From Sporothrix humicola (lineage: Eukaryota; Ascomycota; Sordariomycetes; Ophiostomatales; Ophiostomataceae): a DNA stretch of 64,000 nucleotides. The position numbers and the translations under genes were made by a program. The stretch lies in assembly GCA_021396245.1 (NCBI GenBank), contig WNYE01000125.1, positions 1 to 64,000 of the forward strand, read 5' to 3'. The notes below the pieces were generated by a model. It had not been told where the DNA came from, ran no database searches, and saw only the letters and a list, made by a program, of their open reading frames with translations. Positions 20,616 to 32,044 of the stretch are shown in pieces (position 1 is the first letter of the stretch; every line of letters starts with the position of its first letter).

Positions 20616-21397
20616 ATATGATGTGGTGTTTGTGGAGCGCGGTTTTCTTTTTTCCCTTTTCAGCTTATTCTTCTAGTCAAATTGCAAATAAATCTCCTTT
20701 ACACTATGAATATCCCAAGAATAAGACAAATACTTTCGTAAATATGACTCGTCCCGTGTGGTCAGGATGAGCAACATAGGAAATCAGATGAACTGGACCA
20801 ATATGGAAATCAATAAATAAAAGACAGGGAATTCAAACTGTCAGAATAAACGAATTAACGGCAACTCACAATCCATGATCGGCTATCGTACCTCACAGTG
20901 AGAGCAACCATAATGCATTTTCACAGAAGCAGACGGCTATGGACAAGGATAAACGGCGAAGGCGGAAATGTTGATGTGGTAAAGTTTACATAAATCCATA
21001 TCCTGTGGGGCCCTGCACTAGGTGTGTCATTAGTGGCCAATTAGGCTCTGGCAGTTTATCGAGTCAGTTAGCGTTTGGTGGATTTGGCATCCCTGTAATC
21101 CGTATCGTGGGCGTCTCCGCTCTCGGTGCTAGTTCCCCTTCACACCATACTGTTTGGGCTTGCTTTCTTCTTATCGCTGCGGCGTGGAGACAGGGGGAAC
21201 TACTCTTTGCCGTGAGGAGTATTGGATTACGACGTAGTTACTGTGTTCTGACCCCCTCTTTCGTTTCCCCAGATCTCTGGAACAATTTCATCGGCAAGTA
21301 ACCGGGCTCGTGTTTGCATCTTCCCATCTGCATACCCCGAAATCCACCAAATTGACAGCCACATATTGTTCTCATATTCTCGCGTTATACCTTCTCT
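20616..21397. other. Intergenic region upstream of the C2H2 regulator
   Basis: A 782-nt AT-rich spacer holding the 3' end of the dioxygenase gene and the promoter of the regulator. No GGGAGGAG site was found, so autoregulation through that motif is not supported. Confidence 0.5.
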
Positions 21398-23554
21398 ATG
21401 TCCGCTCCAAGCACAACGAAAGGGCCAACCTTCCAGCCCTATGAGTGCCATGTCTGTCAGAGTCGCTTCACGCGCCACGAGAATCTCAAACGACATGCGA
21501 CACTTCACTCACGGCCACGCCGCGCAGACTCACTGTCTTGTGCGTTCTGCCAGGCGACATTTTCCCGGCCCGACCTCCGCACAAGGCACATGAAAAGAAA
21601 ACACCCAGACGAAGACCCATCACAATGGTCGACCGCCGCTACAAACTCGAGGTCGCGGTCGAATGTCAGAGGCCAGAGCAGTACAGGTAGACCATACGCC
21701 CAAAAATCATCTTCGGTCGACGGGCCCTCGCCGATATCACCGTCGTCGGCGTCACCCAGTTCTCTACCGTTTGCCACAGACAGCCACATTGGTTCGTGGC
21801 AGATCTACGGCACCAGCGAAGATGGAGGCACCAACCGTGCGTCGTTTCCCGAGAGCGCAAGCAACTACCCCAACAGCACACCTGGAAGCAGTCCCGCCGG
21901 GAATGACGGAGCCGGCCTGCCCATCATATATAACAACTGTTCACGGTATCAACATCAACCACATCCTCATCGTGGCTCTGGCCAGTCTGAGAGCCCAATA
22001 TCATCAATCCATCTCGAGGCCCATCCATTACTAGCACCTTTCTCCCCATCACGCACGGTCTCCTTCAGCCCTGGCCTATCACATTTCGACTTTAACCTTC
22101 CACAACTCCGAGACAGCTGGCTGCCATCGAACGTGCAAGTTCGGGACGGCACGCAGCTGTTTTTCACCCATATCTCTCATTTCGTCCCCTTCTTCCACGA
22201 GCCAACATTTGACGTCTCCGCGATCCCCGATTTTCTGCAACTGGCCATGCTGTGTCTTGCCTATCAATATGGAGACGATCCAGAAAAGAGTCACGTCGAA
22301 AACTCCGGTCCAGCCCTGTCCGGTCGATGCTACCATCGTGCCCGGTCTTTGCTGGCTGTGGCCGAAGATAATTATGCCGCAAGTGGCGATCCTCGACAAA
22401 CCCTTTCCATTGTGCAGTCGTATCTCCTCCTCGAAATATTCACAATGCTCTATATACCCAATGGGGGAGCCAGTGGCAGCGGGATGAGCGGTGGCGAACC
22501 ACCAACATCGTCCAAAACGGCCGACGGGACAGCAATGCATGCAAGGTTAATCGCACTGGCGAGAGCCGGTGGCTTGATGCAGCCGCTCCCAGCAGAATCC
22601 TTGGCAACTCAGGATCTTCAGTCACTGTGGCTACAGTTTGCGCGGAACGAGGCCCACAAACGAACAATGTTTGCCATACACCAACTGGACGCGCTGTGGT
22701 ACCAGCTCCTGTCCATCCCGCGGTCCATATCGCACCTCGAAATCAAACACGACCTTCCATGCCCCGAGGACGACTGGGTTGCTCCATCTGCTGCAGAGTG
22801 GGCACATCGCAGACTAATGGGATCTGGTGCCGGCGGAAACGGTCACGGATCGGGAAACGGGCCAATATCGTACGCAGAAGCTGTTCGGCGCTTCCTCTCG
22901 TCAGACGAAGACTCTGTGGTGCTACTGCCACCCTTTGACGCCTACGGCGCCATCAATATTGCCCAGTTTCTCATATCCAGTGCCAGAGAACTGTCTGGCT
23001 GGTCCACCATCACAGGTGTCCTTAGTCTTGAGCGACTTCAGCCACTCAAATCGTCTTTGATTGCCCTGAGTCCGGCAATCCACCCACAGCCAAACACGGC
23101 AAAGGCTACACACGCAGCGTTGATGTGCGAGGCCATCTGGGAGATCGCCATGATCGAGCTCCAGCTGTGGTCACCGGCCCATACGGATGGCATTGTCTGT
23201 GGAAGCATCGATGATATACTTCGGCAGTCTGCCCAGTTGCCCCCTTTGAGCCGCTTTCTCTATGAATCGACAACCATACAACCTCACGTTGACTGGTTCC
23301 TGCACTATCTGGAAGCTACCGTGACCCCAACACGAGAAGCTCCATGGATCCCGCTCTATGCGTACAGGGTGTTTTTGATTGCCTACCAGCTCGTGTGCGA
23401 GGGCATCCCAGGAGCTATGCAGGTCGTTGGTGTTGAAGATGGCGATGTACGCGGTGCATTGCTGTGGGCGGAGAAGGTGTTTCGGCGGCGCCGTCGGTGG
23501 CATCTGGGTCGTGTCATCTTAGATTGTCTATCTCGGTTGGATAAAGCAGAGTAG
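21398..23554 (+). CDS. Two-finger C2H2 transcription factor with fungal-TF domain
   Basis: Single exon, 718 residues. Two classical fingers are at the N terminus: Cys17, Cys20, His33, His37 and Cys48, Cys51, His64, His69. Predicted contact residues are Arg26/Asn29/Arg32 in finger 1 and Arg57/Leu60/Arg63 in finger 2, which by the usual recognition code read roughly 5'-GNG-GAG-3'. A Ser/Pro-rich linker (about 70-220) precedes a fungal transcription-factor middle region with FVPFFHEPTFDV near 255. It ends the permease-aldolase-RidA-dioxygenase cluster, whose two divergent promoters contain GAGGAG sites. It is the likely pathway regulator; activator or repressor function is not evident from sequence. 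Confidence 0.9.
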   Translation: MSAPSTTKGPTFQPYECHVCQSRFTRHENLKRHATLHSRPRRADSLSCAFCQATFSRPDLRTRHMKRKHPDEDPSQWSTAATNSRSRSNVRGQSSTGRPYAQKSSSVDGPSPISPSSASPSSLPFATDSHIGSWQIYGTSEDGGTNRASFPESASNYPNSTPGSSPAGNDGAGLPIIYNNCSRYQHQPHPHRGSGQSESPISSIHLEAHPLLAPFSPSRTVSFSPGLSHFDFNLPQLRDSWLPSNVQVRDGTQLFFTHISHFVPFFHEPTFDVSAIPDFLQLAMLCLAYQYGDDPEKSHVENSGPALSGRCYHRARSLLAVAEDNYAASGDPRQTLSIVQSYLLLEIFTMLYIPNGGASGSGMSGGEPPTSSKTADGTAMHARLIALARAGGLMQPLPAESLATQDLQSLWLQFARNEAHKRTMFAIHQLDALWYQLLSIPRSISHLEIKHDLPCPEDDWVAPSAAEWAHRRLMGSGAGGNGHGSGNGPISYAEAVRRFLSSDEDSVVLLPPFDAYGAINIAQFLISSARELSGWSTITGVLSLERLQPLKSSLIALSPAIHPQPNTAKATHAALMCEAIWEIAMIELQLWSPAHTDGIVCGSIDDILRQSAQLPPLSRFLYESTTIQPHVDWFLHYLEATVTPTREAPWIPLYAYRVFLIAYQLVCEGIPGAMQVVGVEDGDVRGALLWAEKVFRRRRRWHLGRVILDCLSRLDKAE

Positions 23555-23999
23555 GGGCTTGTTGTTTTGATGTATTTGGACTAGTGAGTGATCAAGTAGT
23601 TCGCTAAGTAATGCATCCTCATGTGGCACATAATTTCCGCATGCTTTTGGGGATATGGGCGATGTACATGTATGGTGTATTGAAAATAATGTGCTTCCAT
23701 AATGTACCCTCTGTTTACGCCAACTACACTCACAGCCGACTCTAATTTCGATATGATGTGAAGCTAGTTTACTCAATATACCTTTGAATGCATGTATCAA
23801 TTTTTAATTCTACAAGCCTAGGAGTGGGGCATCGATGTTGACAGTTCGATCTTGTTGCTTTGTTTTGAAAACGATGTGACGTGGTAATGAGCAGTGTTGC
23901 ATGGGGAATAAATGTGCTTGGTATATCTATTATTTTTAAGGGCGTTACTTAAATTTTCTACGTATTTGTTTATCTTTTTTATGTTTTTTTTGTATCAAT

Positions 24000-24030
<31 letters not shown>

Positions 24031-25192
24031 CCAAAATCCCCTTTCAAAAACACGAAACAAAACTTGGCGAAAAGAAACCAGAAGACTGTGAGCAAAACAT
24101 ATATTCATGCAATCACATTAAACTGAATGAAGAGGAAGGAGGAAAAAAAGGTATCCGAACATGGCAGGCCGAAATTAATTGATTACAATCGAAATGATTC
24201 ACAGTGAATGTACTCCGTAGTCAATACTGCCTCCTTCCTCCCAGTCTGTGCTGTGATGACATAACAGGACCCAAAAAGGCAAGACCAGTTTGGCATACGC
24301 CGCAACTAACCGAGGCTAAGCCCCGGACGGCGGGACCCCTCTACTGCTTTTCAGAACAACAAACTGCGCTACACTGCTCGCTGCTGTGCTAAAATCTGGC
24401 AGGCATTCTTGACCATGCCTCCTCGGCAAACTTTTACCGCAAGTGAAGAGGTAGTGGCCGTGGACGGCCCCGAATCGGCAGACAATTGTCACTCATTTTC
24501 AGTCGCAGCGCACGAACGGCCCGGGTGTGCACCGTGCACTTCTCCGCGGGTGGTCGTATGTACGGATACGGCCGACCAATTTGGAGGATACGGTCAGATG
24601 TGAGCGGATGGCCGCTGAACAATTCCGTTCTCTGTTGGATGTGTCAATTGACCGATGAATCTGTATTTGTTTTGTCGACAAAAATCGGCCATTGAGACGA
24701 GGCTACAAGTGTCGATGACCGAGTTCGGCAAGTACGGTGTAGCCTGCTGTCATGGGCCTGTAATTCTTGCTAATCGACCACTAATGCCCTGTGTAGACAG
24801 ATTTCTAGCGCCAGTGTCTGTTTTTTAGTGGTGGAATGTGCTGCACGTGATTCGCCCCTCCACTGAAATCCAGTGGCGTCGAGCCCTTTCTAGCGCAAAG
24901 TTCGGTAGAACCCCACGTTTGGCAGTCGGAAAAGCGTGAACTTGGGGAAGGCACGATTCATACATATACCCGAGCTTACTTGACGTACCCACAAAGTTGA
25001 CTTTCTTTGTGAAGGAAAGAGGAAAGAGCGACACGCACAACTGCATTTTTTATTTTGCTTCTTCCCACGAGATTGTTCCTTCCCCGCGAGAAGCAAGAAA
25101 CACCACGACTTCCCCTGAAAGACGAATTGACAATTTGGACAACCTTTTGTCAACACCCTCCAACCTCGTCAGTCTCTACACAACACACAACC
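23555..25192. other. Intergenic region (1.6 kb)
   Basis: AT-rich spacer with a 28-T tract and several short frames that lack coding character. The last few hundred bases hold the promoter and leader of the methylisocitrate lyase gene. Nothing else was recognised. Confidence 0.5.
24003..24030. repeat. Poly(T) tract
   Basis: A run of 28 T in a T-rich stretch between convergent/tandem genes. It could be a nucleosome-depleting element or a simple microsatellite. Confidence 0.85.
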
Positions 25193-27046
25193 ATGCTGCG
25201 GCGAGCAGTCACCCAAGCCGCCACGCGACGGACGACTCCGGCTCTCCTCTCGACCACCAGGACGGCTGCGTCGCCCTTTAGCCACAGCGCCTCCCGCCTT
25301 CTCACAACAACCGCCCGCCGCATGGCTTCCTCTTCCACACCCTCGACCGTCATCCCGGCCGTCGAGCCACCACTGTCCAAGGTGCTCCAGAGCGATGCTT
25401 TCCAGCTGCTGCCCGAGGCCAGCAAGGCCGGCGCCGCCGAAGATGCGCTGTACGAGTCGCAGCTGAAGGAAGTCGAGGAATGGTGGGCATCACCCCGCTT
25501 CGAGGGCATCAAGCGGCCCTACACGGCCGCCGACGTCGTCTCCAAGCGCGGCTCACAGGTCCAGCAGTACCCCAGCTCGACCATGGCCCGCAAGCTCTGG
25601 GAGCTCGTGCGCGAGCGCTCTGCTGCCGGCGAGCCCATCCACACTCTGGGCGCCATTGACCCCGTCCAGATGACGCAGCAGGCACCGAACCAGGAGGTGC
25701 TCTACATCTCCGGCTGGGCCTGCTCGTCGGTCCTGACGACCACCAACGAGGTCTCCCCCGATTTCGGCGACTACCCCTACAACACTGTGCCCAACCAGGT
25801 GCAGCGCATGGCCAAGGCCCAGAGCATGCACGACCGCAAGCAGTGGGACCTGCGCCGCAAGATGACCCCCGAGCAGCGTGCCAAGACTCCCTACGTCGAC
25901 TACCTACGCCCCATTGTCGCCGACGGTGACACTGGCCACGGTGGTCTGTCGGCTGTTTTGAAGCTCGCCAAGCTCTTTGCCGAGAACGGCGCCGCTGCTG
26001 TCCACTTCGAGGATCAGCTCCACGGTGGCAAGAAGTGCGGTCACCTGGCTGGCAAGGTCCTTGTCCCCACCGGCGACCACATCAACCGCCTTGTCGCTGC
26101 CCGTTTCCAGTGGGACGTCATGGGCACCGAGAACCTGGTGCTGGCCCGCACAGACTCCGAGTCTGGCAAGCTGATCAGCTCGGCCGTCGACGTCCGCGAC
26201 CACGAGTTCATTCTGGGCGTGTCCGACCCTAGCGTTGAGCCGTTGGCCGAGACTCTGCAGTCGATGGAGGCCGGCGGTGCCACGGGCGCCGAGATTGACG
26301 TCTTTGAGGCTGCCTGGGTCAAGAAGACGAAGATGGTGACCTTTGACGAGGCTGCCGTTGCCCACCTCAAGGCCGAGGGCGTTTCTGCCTCGAACATTGC
26401 CGCCTACGAGGCCGCTGTTGCCGCTAACCGTGATCTCGGCATCTCCAAGCGCCGTGCCCTGGCCAACCAGTACCTGAAGCCCGGCCACGAGGTCTACTTC
26501 AACTGGGATGTCCCACGGACCCGCGAGGGCTTCTACCACTTCCGCAGCGGCATGTCTGCGGCTACCAAGCGTGCCCTGGCCTTTGCCCCGTACGCCGACC
26601 TGCTGTGGGTCGAGACTGGCGACCCGAACGTCCAGGTTGCCCGTGATCTGGGCCGTGCTGTGCGCGCTCAGTATCCCGGCAAGAGCCTCGTCTACAACCT
26701 GTCGCCGTCGTTCAACTGGATGGCCCAGGGCTTCACTGAGGAGACCCTGCGCTCGTTCATCTGGGACATTGCCAAAGAAGGCTTTGTTCTGCAGCTTGTT
26801 TCCCTGGCTGGTATCCACACAAACGCCACAGCTACTTGCCAGCTGTCCAAGGAGTTCAAGAAGGACGGCATGCTGGCGTACGTCAACCTCGTCCAGCGGC
26901 CCGAGAAGGAGATTGGCTGCGATGTCCTGACGCACCAGAAATGGAGCGGCGCCAGCTACATTGACGGCATCATCGGTGCCATCCAGAGCGGCAGCTCTAG
27001 CAACAAGAGCATGGGCGAGGGCAACACGGAGGACCAGTTCAACTAG
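25193..27046 (+). CDS. 2-methylisocitrate lyase, mitochondrial type
   Basis: Single exon, 617 residues from the ATG at 25193. The frame is open upstream, but this start exposes an Arg/Ser/Thr-rich, acid-free N terminus of about 45 residues typical of a mitochondrial presequence. The body is an isocitrate-lyase-superfamily barrel with the catalytic K-K-C-G-H-L motif (about 280-285). The C terminus (EDQFN) lacks a peroxisomal PTS1, which argues against glyoxylate-cycle isocitrate lyase and for the methylcitrate-cycle enzyme. That enzyme cleaves 2-methylisocitrate to pyruvate and succinate during propionyl-CoA catabolism. Isocitrate lyase remains the alternative, but presequence and tail together favour this call. 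Confidence 0.88.
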   Translation: MLRRAVTQAATRRTTPALLSTTRTAASPFSHSASRLLTTTARRMASSSTPSTVIPAVEPPLSKVLQSDAFQLLPEASKAGAAEDALYESQLKEVEEWWASPRFEGIKRPYTAADVVSKRGSQVQQYPSSTMARKLWELVRERSAAGEPIHTLGAIDPVQMTQQAPNQEVLYISGWACSSVLTTTNEVSPDFGDYPYNTVPNQVQRMAKAQSMHDRKQWDLRRKMTPEQRAKTPYVDYLRPIVADGDTGHGGLSAVLKLAKLFAENGAAAVHFEDQLHGGKKCGHLAGKVLVPTGDHINRLVAARFQWDVMGTENLVLARTDSESGKLISSAVDVRDHEFILGVSDPSVEPLAETLQSMEAGGATGAEIDVFEAAWVKKTKMVTFDEAAVAHLKAEGVSASNIAAYEAAVAANRDLGISKRRALANQYLKPGHEVYFNWDVPRTREGFYHFRSGMSAATKRALAFAPYADLLWVETGDPNVQVARDLGRAVRAQYPGKSLVYNLSPSFNWMAQGFTEETLRSFIWDIAKEGFVLQLVSLAGIHTNATATCQLSKEFKKDGMLAYVNLVQRPEKEIGCDVLTHQKWSGASYIDGIIGAIQSGSSSNKSMGEGNTEDQFN

Positions 27047-27288
27047 AAGGTGTCCGCGCGCGCCCTGATACCATGTTTTCTTGATTTTGTATCCATTCTA
27101 CGATGTACATAGACTTTCATGACATAAAATAAGACATAAAGAAAGTACACATCTGTGACTGTATAAATATTGTGACCACTGTATGAGTTTTATATATTTC
27201 ACGTGTAATAGTAAAATACCAATAAAAGCACATGGCGTGATTATCCAGCGTGGCATGTAAGACTAAGCGCAGACTCCAGACATCACAT

Positions 27289-29127
27289 CTAGTTAGAAGC
27301 ATCTCGTAGAAGTGATGTTTGCCCTCCAACAAACGACAAACTGTTAGTCACACCAGTTGCCTCATCAGTATCAAAAACAAACTGGTAGATAATGTCGTCA
27401 CCCAGCGAGCCAACATCCTGCCAGGTAATACAAGTGGGAGTTCCGGCATCGACGGGGGCTGCTTTGTCTTGGAACACGGCAATGAACAAGTGCTTTGTGC
27501 CCTGGGCAACATTGCTCGGATAGATGCGGAAGTCCAGGTTCTCTAGCTTGATACCCGCTGCAGCAGCAGTCTGGTTCCGCAAGTCGACTCCGTTGACAAC
27601 AAGATCAGCAACAACAAGGCCATAGCCGTCACTGGGTGACTCGATGTTGGCCACATCGCCGCTGCCGTCTTGGCCAGTGTAGTTTCCGCTGTAGAAAGCA
27701 GTGGCTTCGGCGGCCGCCAGAGACTCAAGGTCGAGAAGAGCCAGCGAGACAATGTCTGCATAAGCATTGAGGTCAGGGGTACTGCCACTCGTGTCGTGGG
27801 ACAGGATTGCAAATCCAGCACCGAGATCCGGCGACAGACCAAAGTAGCTGGCGTACGCGCCCGCCATGCCGTTCTTCGTGAAGACATCGAGGATGGTGGA
27901 GTTGGCGTACTGGCCAGCATGGTAAATTTCCCAGGGCCGACCGACTCCATTGCGGAGGTTTGACGTGTCAGCAACAGGCTGCAGCCAACGGCGTGTGGAC
28001 GAGGCCGGTACCAGCTCCGAAGTGAGCATCGCACGGCCGGCACGTGCCAAGTCGCGGGTCGTTGAGAGCAGTGAAAGAGCACTACATGATTAGTGGGATA
28101 GAAAGTCAGGGGATTGATAAAATATTTAACGGAGGGACTCACGCTGGCTCGCCGACAGAGGCGGCTTTGAAGTCACCGCCAAAGACACTGTCTTCAGATG
28201 CCGAGTTGAGGAGCTTGCTCTGGGTCATGTTGAGCGGATCGAGAAAGCTTGCCGACAGAATATCGCCGAAGCTGGTGGCGTTGCACTTGGCCTTGCCGCT
28301 TCTCTCCATGGCAAAAGCAAGCAGCTGGAACGCGGCATTGGAGATAATGGGCGTCGTGTCTGGCAGCGTGTAGGGAGTAGACGTGGCGATCTTGTCGATG
28401 AATTCTGAAAGGAGCGTTAGAAAAGACATCCTTGACGGCTGAGTGTAGTGTTATAAATGACGAACCTTGGTAGTTGCATTCTTCACCCAGTTGGCAGGCA
28501 TAAGCTGGATATGTTAGTAAGTGCTGACTTGTTATTTCCATGCTTGTCAAAATGGGGCATCTCACAATTACGAATGATACCGGACATCTGGCCGGCCAGG
28601 GCGCCGATGGAGACATCTTCCCAGTTCACAACGAGCGCATCTCCAGATGAGCTCTTTGTGGCAAGCTCGGGAAGGAATGCAGTGATTGGCTGCCCCCAGG
28701 ACCCATCGCCCATCTGGATCAGCCAAGCATACACTGTAAAGACCTGGGTCAAGGTCCCAGTCGGGAAAATGGTGTCAAGGCCGACGGTGTTGTTGTCGGC
28801 GAGAGACGGCACCGTGTGAGAGTAGTCAAAGAAGATGAAATCGTCATCGTCACCAGCTTCCGCGACAGAGAAGATGGCTAGAGAAAATGACGTCGTGTTG
28901 GGCGTGATGCAGCCAAAGCTGTCACTGCACCCGGTCGCAATCAGGTTGTCTAAAAGCTTGGTGAAAGTGGACGTGGCGGCCTGGATGGCAGAAGACGACT
29001 TGTCGATGCTGGGGATGGGAAAGTATGTGCGCAGAAGAGGACACGGCTGGTAAGGAATGTCATTCTGGGCAGAAGACACTGCAATCAGACCAGCCAAGAC
29101 GGCGGTAGTCTTGATATATCCGTACAT
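27289..29127 (-). CDS. Secreted beta-lactamase-like protein, catalytic motif lost
   Basis: Four minus-strand exons (28566-29127, 28466-28504, 28143-28404, 27289-28081) keep frame exactly and give 551 residues. Residues 1-20 are a signal peptide. The layout follows fungal class C beta-lactamase/transpeptidase-like proteins, including the TQVFTVYAWL helix, NAAFQLLAFAME, RPWEIYHA and FTKNGMAGAYASYFG blocks. The S-x-x-K site reads T-L-T-Q (125-128), so both nucleophile and base are gone. The usual Y-x-N appears as I-S-N (221-223). Frame and splice sites are intact, so this looks like an expressed pseudo-enzyme rather than a dead gene. Several N-x-S/T sites suit a secreted protein. Its role is unknown. 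Confidence 0.8.
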
Positions 29128-29713
29128 AGTGATGGTTCGACGAGGAAGATGAGAAGACTGGATCTGTGATGCTGAGGAAGCTGGGCGAGAAGAATGTAGA
29201 TGAGTGTCATGGTCAGTTGAATTGTCGTGGAATGACGCAGACTTTATATTAATTAATGGATATTAATTTCGCATGTGTTTGAAGTATTTTGCTGATGCAT
29301 TTGCAATGTCGTCACGAAAAATATATGCTGTGCATCTGCTTGATACCAGTCGGCCAGTGCTAATTTCGGTGTAAGTGAACAGTCTCCACTTTTTCTCCGT
29401 GTCCGTGTCCGCATCCGTGTCCGTAGATGACCGGTGCTCATTTCGTCTGGCGATCCAACATAGCCTCATCCAGATCCTTATTTGTGAAATTTACTGTTTC
29501 CTGGGATGAACTTTGATTCCTAGCATAAAGGGATACACTTTAAATAGAATTGAAATACCAACCTAGTCACAAGGCATAGCTACAGCATTGCAAACGGCGA
29601 AGGGTCATGTCATTGGAACAGGGAAATCATTTGTGCCTTGTACACTTGATTACGTTTGTATTATTTGAGTGTATATTTTCTTCAGTTATGTAGACAAAAA
29701 GAACACAATCCAT
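29128..29713. other. Intergenic region
   Basis: A 586-nt AT-rich spacer with the promoter of the beta-lactamase-like gene and the 3' end of the following regulator gene. Nothing else was seen. Confidence 0.5.
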
Positions 29714-31645
29714 CTACATATCTGGTATGTATGCATCAAATGGTGGCATCGGCCCATCAAATAATATGTCCATGATGGAAAAATCCAAGGCACCGCCTAA
29801 ATGAGCTGTGCCAAGTTGATCTGCGAAGCTTGGCCTCTGAAATAGCACAGGGTCGGCAGGTAGAACATTTGATCCAGCAGCCGATGTGGCAGAGCTCAAG
29901 TGGGAGGCAGAGGTTGACGTCGTCGAGGAAGTCACCGACCCCCCGTTCGGGCCACTCTCCGGAGTTTCCGATGTTGGGGCAAGTCTAGGATCAATATGCT
30001 TTTGGTGCCACGACTCGATGGCTCGGACTCGCTTGAGAAATTGCAGGAACGTGTTTTGGTCCTCGATCCCTGCGGCAGTCTTGTTTGCCACAGCAGACGC
30101 AGATTCGAGGCGAAGGATGACCTGCCGTACCGAGTGTTTAATGTCGAGAAAGTGCGCAAACTGCTGGGTCAACAATGCAATGCGAGGATCTTTGACAAGG
30201 ATATCCAGCCGCACGGCAACAGATAACCCGCAGCTGAGCATTGCCCACGCCATATTTGTAATGACAAACTCCTCGCCCGGTGTCATGCTCAACAAGAAGC
30301 TCATGAGAGAACGTGACGCGGATACCACGGTGGTCAGGCTCTCGGCCAGCTGTGTGCTGTATACCATCGCTGTCTCCATGTTCTTGTTGCCAAAGGGAAA
30401 TCCAGGCAGAGTCATCTGGCCGATCAGCAGCTCGAGAAAGCTGACCTGCAGAGCCATTGTTGCTGTCTTGTTAGTCACGTCTCTTTTCACATTGATCATA
30501 TTCCAGGTGGCAACTCACAACAGTCACTGAGTGGAAATGCAAGGGCGGACTTGAACGAGTTCAGTTCGGTCTGGATGGCGACAATCTTTTGGTACGCGTC
30601 TTCGATTGGCCCCTGCGCCTGTTGCAATATGTCATCTGTGGCCTCGAAAAGACCCTGCAGTTGAACAATGTGCTGCAAGTATGTATCCAAAGGGTGGTCT
30701 GCCATTGAGGAAAGCTGCCTCGCGCTATCCAATATAAATCGGGACCGCTGGAAGATCCGTAACTTTTGCATAACGATGGATGAACTGGCACAGTGTGAGT
30801 GGGAGAAGGCATAACGGGCGTGGACAATATGACATCTTACATGGATGATAAAAAATATGTGCCAATCAAAGCACGCATTTCTTCGGCTCCCCATTGTTCA
30901 GACGGGTTCTTCGCCTCGTGCGGTGCAGCCTTCTCCACGTTCCATAGAAAGGTTGACTTGGATCGGTCTAGCCTGAGATCTGAAACTATACTTATTGCAA
31001 TATGCAGGTGCTGTGTGTACCTTCGAGGTCTTGGCTGATAGTGTGCCCTGTGAATGGTTAGGGTGGATGGTCAGATAGCCCAGCGTAAGAACGGTCTTAC
31101 CAAGCAGTGTGGACAAGTAATCCTTGGAGAAGGTCTAGGGAAGCCACATTTCCATGGAGCATTTTGTCAGCCACTATTGCGTTGAATGAGCGGCTTAAGT
31201 TTCTCTGGAGAACTGTATTGCCGAAACATGCTGCTGCCAAAACGGCAAGATACAAGCAAGGCCGTTGTTCTTGGAATGATTGCAGCGATATGTCTGTTGG
31301 CATGTGGACAAACGGAAAATGCGGCAGCATCCGGGTATTGTATATCTGTAGCAATTCCTGTGCTTCGCTGTCGGTAACGGCACCCACAGAAACAGGGTCC
31401 AATGGCGACGAGCCGCTGGGAGACACAGACATGCGTTTGTTGTTGACTTCGAGTCGATCGTGCCGCTGTGTACTTCTTGATTGTCTGCCTAGCGGTCTAC
31501 CATGCCGCGCAATCGCAAAGATGCACTCTTTCCCCAGTCTCAGACAGCGGTCACAAGAACCAGACTGCTGCGTGCGGTCGCATCGTATCTTGGCACGAAA
31601 GCATGTTTCGCAGGTTTTGAGGCGCGGAAAGTCGCGAGAATCCAT
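29714..31645 (-). CDS. Zn2Cys6 transcription factor
   Basis: Four exons (31101-31645, 30841-31047, 30519-30784, 29714-30462) join in frame to 588 residues, starting MDSRDFPRL. An upstream in-frame ATG at 31684 would add 13 residues. The zinc cluster uses Cys 12, 15, 22, 31, 34 and 41. A fungal transcription-factor domain follows, with FPFVHMPTD near 120 and the LLVHTAWAHYQ-PRPRR block spanning the first intron. A Ser/Thr/Ala-rich stretch sits before the C terminus, which ends DGPMPPFDAYIPDM. The beta-lactamase-like gene lies about 600 nt away on the same strand. No target is evident. Confidence 0.88.
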
Positions 31646-32044
31646 GGTGCGTGTGCGTGTTATTGTGTGTTTGTAGAAAGACATATTGTTTGAGGTACAA
31701 TGTGAGCCCGAGATGATGTTGCGGTCAAATACTAGAATGTAGAAGCTGAGGCCAGGTGGTGACGTGGGTTAGTGTGGCGTGGACTGTGGCGCTGTAAAAT
31801 GCGTTATTTTACGCCCTAGAGATATTGGCCGAAAGTCTTGGCATTCAAGATATTTAGCCAGTGCTGGTTTGAGCACAGAATAATGTTTCTGTGATGTTTA
31901 CCAATCTGTGCACGTTTTCCTCGTGTCTTATTGGGTCTTAATTTGTTTGGTATATTATAATTGTCTTCACTCATTTACTTATTGACGTTGTTTAATATTA
32001 AGACTTTTATTTCAATTGTTTCTATGCTGTTATTTAAATATGTT
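31646..32044. other. Intergenic region
   Basis: A 399-nt strongly AT-rich spacer. Nothing was recognised. Confidence 0.5.

Noticed and set aside
24409..24695. Short open frames in the 23.6-25.2 kb spacer
   Set aside because: Mutually overlapping on both strands with no recognisable protein features.
25193..27046. Calling the lyase as glyoxylate-cycle isocitrate lyase
   Set aside because: It has a presequence-like N terminus and no peroxisomal tail signal, which fits the methylcitrate-cycle enzyme better.
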